A stretch of 64,000 nt of DNA from Eremophila alpestris peregrina (taxonomy: Eukaryota; Chordata; Aves; Passeriformes; Alaudidae). The notes under the pieces are model-generated. The model ran no database searches and was not told the DNA's origin. It saw only the letters and a program-made list of their open reading frames with translations. Positions 40,381-49,610 of the stretch are shown here, piece after piece. The position numbers were made by a program, and so were the translations under genes. The stretch's first letter is position 1. Every line of letters starts with the position of its first letter. Location of the stretch: the NCBI GenBank assembly GCA_009792885.1, contig WMCF01000030.1:6570897-6634896 (forward strand). Reading direction: 5' to 3'.

Positions 40381-40545
40381 GATAGAATAGAACAAAATAG
40401 AGTAGAATAGAATAGAACAGAACAGAATAGAACAGAAAACTCAATGCAGCTCAGTTGGAAAGGACCTACAATAGTCAGTCAAATCCTAAGCAGCTCCTTT
40501 ACAACATACACTTAGTGTTGTAACTTGCACAATAGGTACTCAGTG
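40381..40545 (-). mobile_element. CR1 LINE 3' fragment with expanded pentanucleotide tail
   Basis: The left part, 40381-40435, is 11 successive five-base units (GATAG, AATAG, AACAG and single-base variants). It is followed by 'cagttggaaaggacctacaa', the complement of the CR1 3' UTR signature. In gene sense the pentamer is CTATT/CTGTT, an expansion of the short tandem repeat that ends CR1 elements and is recognised at the 3' end during target-primed reverse transcription. The body fades out by about 40545. Confidence 0.78.
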
Positions 40546-41655
40546 AAATAGAACAACCTAAGGTTCTCACTAACCTGAAGATGCACGGAGCTTCCTTGTA
40601 ACCTTGATTTATATTGCACTGAATATAATTTCAGCTAAAAGGAAGCACAGCCTTTTCAGAGTACTTAAAATGGATGCTCATTGCCAGAAAGCAGATAGAT
40701 GAGAGATAGTCTATTCTTATCTGCACGATGCAGAATTCTAAGAGGAAGAAAATGTTAAATTGCAAGGGGTCTCAGAAATGCTAAGCCAGTTTTACAATTC
40801 TGAACTCTTAATGTGTCTCATTCTACTGCAGTAGATGTTTAATTTAACTCTGCCTTCCAAAATACTTCACCCATATTTCTAGAATTCATCTAATTTTTTT
40901 TTCATTTCTTGTTTTTCTGTAATCAGATTATGGCTTCCAAATGCCTGATTCATATTTCTAGAAATCATCTCTAGTTTTGTCTTTAATAAGTCACACAAGA
41001 ACATTCCTCTTTGAATACGACAACTTTTTTGAAGATTGCTTAAGCTTTTTTGTCTTGAAAATGTGTAACATTGTGACAGAATTTAACTGCATAAAGAAAT
41101 ATTATAGGACTTTGATTTTATTGCTTTGAGGTTTTGTTTTGGTTTAGTTTAGTGGTTTTGTTTTTTTTTTTTTCTTTAAGGAGGGTGAGTTGTCAGGTTG
41201 ACTTTCTGCTATTATACAATCTAAACAGAGATTCAACATACTGAAATCTCACCATGAGACAGATGATTCAGGTCATACCTCTGTAAAACAATATTAATCA
41301 TAAATCCCACTTTTGTTTTTTTCCTGCCAACGTAATCCTGAAGAAGGCACTAAAAGAGTGCTTATAGCTGTGTTGGAAAGATGTTGCTACTTGCAGAAGC
41401 ATATCCACAAAGACTAAGAATGTAGGTAATAAGGAGTATCTAGATTGAGTTAGTCAGTTCATTCAAACCATTTCATTTTTTGTAACACTAGAACATACTT
41501 TTAATTAGGATATCTATATTTCCTCCCACTCTCATACATATCTATTATTTTTGTTAAATGACTCTCTAAATAGCTTTCGAATTCTGAAAATTCAGCTGAG
41601 ATTCTGAAAAACTTATATGTATAATAAAAAAATTACACAATACTCAAAGCATGTA
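40546..41655. other. Intronic sequence, no gene recognised
   Basis: AT-rich, with a T/G low-complexity tract at about 41130-41175 (runs of T with GG breaks). Nothing else seen. Confidence 0.65.
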
Positions 41656-41994
41656 GTGAGGGGTGGGGACCACCACTGAGGAACCTGAGCATACAGAAGT
41701 CCATGGGATCCAAAAAAAGGTCTGGAGGGAAATAAAAGATGTAGATACTAAGCTGATTTCCACCATATTTGAAAAGCCAGAGGAAGGCCCCAGTGACTGA
41801 GGGTATATCAGATCAGTTTTAAAAAGGATATTTAGGAGGACTGTGGGAAGTCTGACCTGTTGGCTTCCCCTCCACGCCCAATATGGTCATAGAACAGATC
41901 CTTATGGAAGTTATACTGAAGCATATGTAAGACAGAAATGTGACTGGAGACAGCATCACAGCTTCACCAAGGATAAATCATGTCTGGCTAATCT

Positions 41995-42083
41995 ACAATA
42001 ATAAGAGGGCTATGCACAATCTGTCTCTTATACACATCTAGATGTGTATAAGAGACAACAATAATAAGAGGGCTATGCACAAT
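41995..42083. repeat. 26-bp direct repeat flanking the adapter junction
   Basis: The copies at 41995-42020 and 42058-42083 are identical. CR1 consensus expects this segment once, so one copy is probably spurious and was introduced together with the adapter. Confidence 0.93.
42021..42057. other. Tn5 mosaic-end pair (Nextera junction adapter), likely assembly artefact
   Basis: Positions 42021-42039 read CTGTCTCTTATACACATCT, the complete 19-base Tn5 mosaic end used in Nextera libraries. Positions 42040-42057 read AGATGTGTATAAGAGACA, 18 of the 19 bases of its reverse complement. Head to head they form the mate-pair circularisation junction adapter. The genomic 26-mer acaataataagag...atgcacaat is present on both sides (41995-42020 and 42058-42083). 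A true Tn5 insertion would leave a 9-base duplication and a transposon body; neither is present. The simplest reading is untrimmed adapter from a mate-pair read built into the assembly during gap closing. Confidence 0.95.
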
Positions 42084-43150
42084 AATGTGACTCCATCAGT
42101 AGCAAGCAAACAGCAATTGATGTTATCTGCCTGGATGTTTTGAGGAATTTGATAAGATCCCCCATAAAATTCTTGACAATAAATCGAAGAAATATGAGTT
42201 TTATGGATGGGTAAGGAACTGGCTGAATGGCCATACACTCAATAGTTGCATTCAACAGCTAAATATCCAAGTGGAAAGCAATAACCAGCAATGTGCCTTA
42301 AAGGTTCATACTGGGACCAATACTATTTAATACCTTCATTAAAGACACAGATAGTAGGATTAAGTGCACCATCAGGATGTGTGTGGGCATCACAAAGATG
42401 AGTGTTGCACTTGATGTACTAGAGGGAAGGGAGAAGGACTTTGAAAGGCTTGAAAAGTGGACCAGTGGGAGCCTCAAGAAGATCAACAAAGCCAAGTGCA
42501 AGGTACCAGCACTGTAAGACACCCCAGTATTTTACAGACTGGGGATGAATGAGAGGGCTTGGGGATAATGGTGGATGAAAATATTGGACAAGAGACAGCA
42601 AAATGCATTGCAGCCCAGAAAGCTAACCACACCCTGGGTGCATCAAATGCAGTGTGGCCAGCAGGTTGATGGAAGTCATCCTGTCCTACTCTGGTCTTTT
42701 AGGACCCCACCTGGAGTGCTGCATCTAGCTCTGGGGTCCCCAGCACAAGAAAGCCATGGATCTCTTAAGGCAGGTCCAGAGGAGGGTCACAAAAATGATC
42801 AGAAAAGCTGAACTGGGACTGTTCAACCTGGAGAAGAAAATGCTCCTATGAGACCTTATTGAAGCCTTGCAATATACAAAGGGTGCTTACAAGAAAGATG
42901 GAGAAATTTTAACCAGACCTACAGTGGCAGGACAGAGGGCAAAAGAAGTCTTTTATTATGAGGGTGGGGAGACCCTGGAACAGGTCGCCTGAGAAGTTGT
43001 GGATGCCTCATCACTGGAAGTGTTCAAGGTCAGGCTGGATGGAGCTTTGAGCAACCTGATGTAACAGATGTCCCTTCCCATGTCATCAGGGTTGAACTAG
43101 ATGGTCTTGGAAGGTCCTTTTCAACCCAAACCATTTCTTGGTTCTATGAC

Positions 43151-45495
43151 TTGTCCACCTAATATAATCCAGTGGTTATCTATGTGGTCCTAATACTTTT
43201 TCCATCTACTTCTAGTAATGACACACTACAGACTGAAAGAAAAATAATTTAATGTGCTTCAAGGACAGTACTAACATTTATGGAGAGTCTAAGATCCAGC
43301 ATTCATGTTCATTCAAGTGAATTTTCCAGAGGAATTTAACATTTCCAGCAATTCAGAACAGGGCTCAATTTGATGTATACTCCTTCATTACAGGGTGAGA
43401 TAACAGTGATAGGATTACACATCTCTGTCATTAACAGTAGTTTTGTATGTGGCTTTTTGGATGTACTTCCAAATCAAATGCCATTGAAACATACCAGATT
43501 TATGGAAATATGACCTTCAGTGACCAGGACTAAAAGAAATTGATACAAATATTGTTAATATTCAAACTGTATGTCATAATAATGACCCCACTTTTTTAAC
43601 TCTTATGAATAGTCATTTCTGTTTTCAACATGGTTGTTTTTCTGAAGAAATTTGTGGCTGTTTTTTTTTTAACTTATGAAGCAAGTCAAAAATACATGGA
43701 ATCCATGTAGTATATTCCAATGGCCACTGAGAACCTAATGAGTTCTTAATGATCACATTTACATTTCACCCAGGAAGAAAAAATGTAAATATGTTCATAA
43801 AATGGAATTTCTCTGATTCTTAAGTGTGTACACATTTTCTAAATATCTTCTGGTTTTCTAATTCAAACATAGACTTTTTTAATAAAGAATAAATTCCACA
43901 GAGTCTTGAAAGTTACATTTGTCACTGCTGAGAAGAAATATGTAATGCCAAACACTGCTTTTTTCCTAATCCGTTTAAAATCCTAATGAATATTACTTTT
44001 CTGTTTCCTCATATAAATGCCTGTTTTGTGCCTTTTTTCCTGAATGCAACAATTTAAAAAAATAGCATTCTGACCTTCTATTTTGTTTTTTTTTCAATAT
44101 AAATATGCAAAATAGGACTTCTGCAATGCAAATATTGCACTTTTCCCTTCAGATTTATAAAATAGAGGGACAATGAAACATTTTAATTCACTTATAGTGG
44201 TTTACTCTCATCTGTATCCTTTAACAATGTTAGTTTAAAGAAAACAAGAGAAAACCTTTTAAAGAGATGCATTAAATAATCTGTTGTACAAATAAATACT
44301 ACCAAGATTCTGGGTATAAATATTTTCTGACAACAACCAAAACAGCAATTCATTTTCTACCTTTTTTGTCTCTTTGTTTGTTTTTGTTTGTTTGTTTGTT
44401 TTGGTGAGTTTTTGTTTGTTTGAGGGTTTTTTTTTGATGTTTCTGAGTACCAAGACTACATGCCTAAATATACTGAGATATCTTTTTATATTTCTGGCTT
44501 TACATTTAAATCAGTTTCCATCACTGAAAAAATACTCTCTTGTATTTAATGAATACTCAAAATCAGGGAGAGGAAAAAAAAATCCTAGTACTCTGATGAA
44601 CTATAAAGTTGTTGAAACACATGAACAACATGAACAGAAAACTCAGCAAAAGAAGACTTCTGTGTTCCAAAATAGTACATGCCATGAATATTGAATAGCT
44701 TTGCTATTAATAAGAACAAGATCAAAAATCCTTGTAAAAAGACACACAAACAAAATTACTGTACCTTAAAATGCCAGAAAGATGAGCATTTGAGCCTTCT
44801 GTGTGCTATTCTATACAAAATATAAGCTTTTTCACTAAGATAACAAATATTTCTAATGACTGCCATTATCTGCCATTTTTTAGATTTTCTATGGAAAAGC
44901 AGAACCTCAAAAAATAACTAAACCTTATTTTGGACAAAAGTTTGGTACATGCTATGTACCCTGATTATGGAGTTACTTATATTTTTGAAGATAATGTTAT
45001 TGTACTCCTTAAAACCTCTTGACTGCTTATTACCAGCAATAAAAATTCCATCAGTGTTTATGGCCTTTTATTTTTTGTATGTATCTCTAAAAACTAATTT
45101 GTACACAAAAATAATAAATACAGGTAAATAGTAGCATTTTCCTTCTCCTTGCCATTACAAACTGTTTTAAAACCATGAGGACTCATTCTTGATTGACTTT
45201 TTCTTTGGTTTTTTTTTTAGACATGGAATATAAATTATTTAAGAAAAAAAATACCAGTTCTCAAAACATTATACATTTCCAGTAATTTCTCTCTAAGGTA
45301 AAGACAGTTGTCAAAAATAACACAGTTTAGCGTAGTTTCCATAAAAAGTGGAAATGGACAGAATTTAAAGTCCATCATTGAGATTGTTTTGTTTTAAAAT
45401 CAAAAGTGATCCAGATATCTATGATTGATCAGTGGAGAAATTCAGCAATCAAATATTTCTGTGCAAATATCTCTATGAAGAAAAGAGTTACTCAC
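43151..45495. other. Intron immediately downstream of the 153-base exon
   Basis: AT-rich sequence with a T/G low-complexity tract (44364-44438, TTTG repeats). No coding block recognised. The donor of the 153-base exon lies at its right edge. Confidence 0.75.
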
Positions 45496-45648
45496 CTAAA
45501 ACGCCCAGCCTGTAATTGATAGTGATAACAATGACATTTCCATAACTTGCGAGAATGCTGCCATCAATCATATTTCCAGTACCCTCCATGTAGGATCCAC
45601 CATGGATGTAGACCATAACGGGTTTCTTGCTGTTCTGATCATGAATGT
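45496..45648 (-). CDS. NLGN4: Neuroligin-4 internal coding exon, 153 bases, cholinesterase-like domain
   Basis: Neuroligins are postsynaptic membrane adhesion proteins that bind presynaptic neurexins through a catalytically dead cholinesterase-like domain. Read on the minus strand with one G carried over from the previous exon, this block is open throughout. It begins DIHDQNSKKP, contains VMVYIHGGSYMEGTG (the strand and turn matching the oxyanion-hole loop of acetylcholinesterase), then NMIDGSILASYGNVIVIT, and ends NYRLGVL plus a split G codon. The acceptor is a T-rich tract ending CAG at 45651-45649, and the donor is G|GTGAGT at 45495, a strong site. The 153-base length is the usual one for this neuroligin exon. 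DIHDQNSKKP and NMIDGSILASYG match my recollection of NLGN4, whereas NLGN1 and NLGN3 have DIRDSG-type sequence. The flanking introns exceed 3.9 kb and 45 kb. Family assignment is very secure; the paralogue call is strong but made from memory. Confidence 0.96.
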
Positions 45649-46639
45649 CTGAAAAAATTCAAGTAAGGAAAACACAATAAAGTAATAAAAACATAAGGAA
45701 AATGGCATTAGCAATTTTTAACAGTGCTAAAAATCTTATTTACTTCCTGTATTTTCAATGTCACCCCCACTATACCCCCTATCTTACACAGTTTAAGATT
45801 ATCCTACAAGCCTAATATTTAAAATTTCAAATACTATTTCTTTTAAAATGATCTCAGAATACTTCCAATGCATTGAAGTATTGCAAGAAATTTAATAGAA
45901 ATGTCTTAAAGCCTAAAAAACCAAATTATGAAGTAATCCTGGTTTTTTTAAGAATACTCAGATTCAAATATATACCAGTTTAGAAATATCTGTGCATCTA
46001 ATAATAAAATTATAGTAATGATCCATACTTTCCCATTTCTCATTGGGCATAATTATTGAAATTCTATTCCCAATAGTTCAGTAAGAGATTATATCACAAA
46101 ATCTAACTGTTTTCTTCTGGTAGAAGAAAATATAGTAGACTGTTCCTTATTTTAAACAGCCTAGGACTTAACAAACAGAGAGGATTTATATAAATTAATG
46201 GCTCAGATTCTTTTTTTGTATTTTAATCAAATTATGTCTTTTGTGTTGCATTTTCCTGATCTGGTAGCAGCTAAGCCTCAAAGATCAGCCTTGAATTAAT
46301 GGTGTTGCTGATGTTTTGTATATGTAGAAAATTCCTGACTACTACTATAAAGGTAAACAGCTGAGTCTTTATCTCTAATGGAAAGTTAAATGAAAGTGAA
46401 AAAATTTTAAAAATTCTAAAAGTTGAATTAAATAGATATGACATATTTAATAGTGAGTTATAAAGATGTGCTAATCAATGATTGCAGGATGTTTGGGACC
46501 AGAGCAATCTAAAAAGTTCAGCTCTGGATGCCAGTGATGATTCAGAATACCTAAATCTGGAACAAATATTGACTTTAGTTTTAGCTTTCATGTTTTTCAG
46601 ATTCTGTGCTGCCTGGGTGTGTAGTTCTGAGCCTCATAG
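45649..46639. other. Intron upstream of the 153-base exon, proximal part
   Basis: The minus-strand pyrimidine-rich stretch and CAG acceptor for the 153-base exon occupy the left edge. The rest is AT-rich unique sequence with no other feature seen. Confidence 0.75.
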
Positions 46640-47017
46640 TAAGTGTTAGTAAGCTATCTTCACAGAGTAGGTAGCCAAAATAAATCCTATTTCTGCTGGA
46701 GACCAAGGACAACGAGTACAAGTTTCAGGCTCAAAAGCATAAACAATGGTGGACTGAAAAGAAAACAAGAAGGATGGGACTTCACAATCTGAAGCTGTAA
46801 TTGGACAATTAAACCCCAATACACAAATAGACCAAAACTTATAAAAGTGTAAGACTTTGTGACCGGTCATCCATTTTGTGACCATTTTGTGTCCATCTTG
46901 GGGGCAGCCCTGGACAGGCCCTTGTTCTGCCCAAGGTGTATCCTTAAAGCCTTGTAATAAATACCTTCTTTATTCCCTTAGTTCTGTCTAGTCTGTTCCG
47001 GGTCAGCCTCACCATCA
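46640..47017 (+). mobile_element. Endogenous-retrovirus LTR remnant (second family)
   Basis: The promoter-like and polyadenylation-like parts sit in LTR order. A TATA box (TATAAAA, 46840-46846) is followed by an 11-base tandem repeat ccattttgtg(a/t) at 46871-46892 and an AATAAA signal at 46956-46961. A 'tctgtctagtctgttccggg' tail typical of bird ERV LTR 3' ends follows. No internal viral genes flank it. The left boundary is not clear to me and could lie anywhere in about 46600-46660; the right end is probably the CA at 47016-47017. It does not resemble the TGTCC...TGACA family elsewhere in the window. It lies antisense to the host gene. Confidence 0.65.
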
Positions 47018-47050
47018 TTTGTAGAGAACATCACTCATGTTCTCTACAAA
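47018..47050. repeat. Perfect 13-bp inverted repeat with 7-base loop
   Basis: TTTGTAGAGAACA (47018-47030) and TGTTCTCTACAAA (47038-47050) are exact reverse complements around TCACTCA. It sits directly after the LTR end. It can form a stable DNA or RNA hairpin. It could be a fold-back duplication made at insertion, or an LTR edge followed by a local inversion. Confidence 0.93.
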
Positions 47051-49550
47051 ACCAGTGTGAAGAGAGGCTAAGCTCCTTTATAAAATAGAGGGCAATTCAG
47101 CAAGCTGGCATTAGATATACAGATCTTTTACAAATAATTCAGTGTATCTGCATGGAATCAGAGGACTTCTTTCAAGTATATAGCACAACATACAAGGAAA
47201 AGCAGAGTCTCTGATTATTCAGCCAGGTTTTGAAAAAAAAAAAAATCTTTTGGATAGGATTTATTGAAGAGTGAAGAAGGGAGGCAAAGAAAAAGATGAG
47301 CTAAATACCTACAGGTGAGGGATCTGGGTTTGAAAACCTTCCAGACATCTTCCCTCCCCTCAGGCTTATTAGGAAGTACTGAGACAAAAAATGTGATCAG
47401 CAATGATGCACCAGATAGTCAGTGTTTCACATATGAGGAACTAATTAGAGCATACTTAAGGGTAAATTTTGACTGTCAAATTCCTATGTCCTACTTTTGC
47501 TTTACTCCTGTGCATACACTACCTTAAATATCACAAATTTCCAGCTGAGTTCAGGAATGCCCATCTTGCAATGCACACCTGTCTACTTGTCAGGGTTTAA
47601 GGCTTGTCATTGATTCTGCCTCCTCGCAACAAAAAGAGACATCCTCACACGTTGTATTTTAATTGCACTTGAGCAGCAAAAGTTTTTGATAAGATCTTTT
47701 TAATTGTTGTGACTATAAGACTAGTACAGCAATTAAACAGATCAGTTAAAGCAATGAGGTATGTTTTAGTGGATCTGTATTTTTTTTTTATTGGCTGCAT
47801 TTTCAGCAAAGTACATAAAAGTGTTTCTTCTCTGAAGGCACAGCTAAGCCCTCAAAAAACCTGAAAGCAGCAGAATTATTTATGTTGCTGAAGTCAATAG
47901 GTTTCCCCTTCCCCTTCAATAAGAACATCATTATTTCCAACATAAAGGAAATTAGCTCGATGCATTGTATGCTTAGATCTAAAGTGGATACCCTTGTTAA
48001 TCATGAAATCTTAACATTTTAAAAATTTTGAAAAAGGCCATATAATAATGTGTTCAAAATCAAGTCTTTATCTCTATTTTTAAAGCAATTTTGGTTTTGC
48101 TTGTTATTTGTCCTTTATTTTGAAATTAACTTCAGAATTTGGTAAACAAATGATAATACCATCATTTGAAAAAAGCATATGCTGCACAGAAATAGGAAGG
48201 TGATAATCAGAAAATAACAGAGTAATTTTAAAGTACTCTGCACAGTATTTCTGTGTTGTACAAAAAAAAGTAATTCAGCAGTGCTGGCGGTGAAATAGAG
48301 GGCAACCAGTGTGAATCAAAGACCTGAGGTTTTTATTATGATATTTTATATATAGACAGAGTAGCTACAATAGACCTGAACTCCCAGGAAAAGAGGTGAT
48401 GGTATCCTCACTGCAGTGTGTATGATTGATTCTAAGGGAAATAGAGAGGACGTATGTTTCAAATTCATATCAAATTTGGTCAGATAGGACAAAAAAGGGA
48501 AAAAAAAAAAGACATGGAATAACACTTTGGATTGGACAAGCATGAGAGGATTAATAAACATGTTGCTCTGAAGCCAGACCAATAAACTATCCAGGGTTTT
48601 TATCTTCTCATTTAATTTGAAAATGTTTTTTTCTTATTTTGATAAATACATGTAAACTGACAATGTAACTTTAATGAAAAGGAAGGGTGGGAATAGAGGA
48701 AGATTTCATGACTTCTTTCTTTTTTGGTGCATCCTAAATAGATTTGTTGCATCAAGGCAAGGAAAAAATAAAGTGTTTCTGTCTAAAAGTTTTTTGAGGT
48801 ACTTCATTGTGAACTTTTTGCATTTCCTTTCAGGAAACTCAATCCAACTTTGAAAGAAGTCAATGAAAATGATTGTTACTGATTTCAGTGGGAATGTGGT
48901 CAGAGTCAGAATGAATGTGTCTCAGAGGCTAGCTGATCACAGGAAAAAAAAACAATAAAGCAACATCAACAGCGTCCTTTATTTTTGTGTCCTGAAATAA
49001 ACCACATCCTGTGAGAAAAAAAAATAAACAAGTAAATAAAAATAGCAAAGACAAAGCACAATTCAACTGCATCAATGTACAGCATGTGCACTGGGGAAAC
49101 AGTGGAAGTGAAAGGAAGGATATGTGTGAATTTTTTCATGAATTTCAAACAAGTGAATATACAAAATGTGTACAAGGGAAAAGAGTACATGCATGTTTTT
49201 AAATTCCATTTTCTCAACCTAAGAAAGAATAAAAGGGAAAAAATTATATGGTTTCAAACAACATTTATGTTACTCACTTCACACATATTTAGGAATAAGC
49301 TTTACACCTATGTCACGGAGGAACTGCAGTCATCTATATGCTAATTTAGATTTTAAAAAGAAAAAACAATCAAAGTAAATTCTAAAGAAGAAAATAAAGA
49401 AGCACACTGATGTGAGCTTCTGCAAATAAGGGACTAAAAATCATGTTGAAATAACAGCAATAATAATAACAATAATCATTCTTATTATAACAAAAATTGA
49501 AAAGTTTATGTTCATGCATCAGGGTCAGGCTTTGAAAAAACAAAAAATAC
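47051..49550. other. Intron between the two neuroligin exons, distal part
   Basis: AT-rich sequence. A TGTCAGGGTTT start with a GC-richer stretch at 47588-47650 could be a scrap of LTR, but it is too short to classify. The right edge holds the donor of the 60-base exon and the UGCAUG element. Confidence 0.65.
49513..49518 (-). promoter_or_regulatory. UGCAUG RBFOX-type splicing element downstream of the cassette exon
   Basis: The minus strand reads TGCATG here, beginning about 33 bases 3' of the 60-base exon's end. RBFOX proteins bind (U)GCAUG, and sites within about 100-200 bases downstream of a cassette exon usually promote inclusion in neurons. A second minus-strand TGCATG lies at 49188-49193, about 360 bases downstream. 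The motif is only six bases long, so it is position and context, not sequence alone, that make it credible. Confidence 0.5.
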
Positions 49551-49610
49551 CTTCATCTTCACCACGATCATTACTGGTTATATCATCTGCGCTTTTCTTT
49601 GTGTTGGCTC
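49551..49610 (-). CDS. NLGN4: Neuroligin-4 alternative exon at splice site A, 60 bases
   Basis: This 60-base exon encodes GANTKKSADDITSNDRGEDE when read on the minus strand (the first codon assumes a G ending the previous exon). It leaves one G that joins in frame to the 153-base exon, giving the junction GEDE-DIHDQN. It is flanked by a pyrimidine-rich stretch ending CCCAG (acceptor AG at 49612-49611) and a donor G|GTATTT at 49550. Because 60 is divisible by three and both junctions have the same phase, it can be skipped without a frameshift. That is the pattern of the neuroligin splice-site-A cassettes, whose charged 20-residue insert tunes neurexin-partner choice. The donor departs more from consensus than that of the 153-base exon, in keeping with optional use. 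From memory the human NLGN4X insert has N where this one has S at position 7. Inclusion in this species' transcripts is inferred, not shown. Confidence 0.9.

Larger units (their letters stand above)
41656..43150 (+). mobile_element. CR1 LINE, longest copy in the window (reverse-transcriptase domain to 3' end)
   Basis: In order it contains 'atacagaagtccatgggatc', 'gacctgttggcttcccctcc', 'acagcttcaccaagg', 'tgttatctgcctggatgttt' (palm region), 'actgggaccaatactattta' (the GP-x-LFN block after the PQG motif), 'caacaaagccaagtgcaagg', 'gcagcccagaaagctaacca', 'ttcaacctggagaagaaaat' and the 3' UTR. It ends at gttctatgact near 43150. Numerous stops and indels show it is inactive. At 42021-42057 the copy is interrupted by a sequence that is not CR1 (see the adapter junction entry), flanked by a duplicated 26-base CR1 segment. 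Removing one repeat unit and the adapter would restore the expected CR1 alignment. The 5' edge is approximate. Confidence 0.95.

Noticed and set aside
42021..42057. Natural Tn5 or other transposon insertion, or a biological palindrome
   Set aside because: No transposon body, duplication of 26 rather than 9 bases, and an exact match to a commercial library junction.
47023..47045. Glucocorticoid-response-type palindrome AGAACA...TGTTCT
   Set aside because: The half-sites are spaced by 7 bases instead of 3; better described as part of a longer hairpin.
45496..49610. Assignment of the exons to NLGN1, NLGN2 or NLGN3
   Set aside because: DIHDQNSKKP, NMIDGSILASYG and the GANTKK...RGEDE insert fit NLGN4; the other paralogues have different residues at these places as far as I recall.
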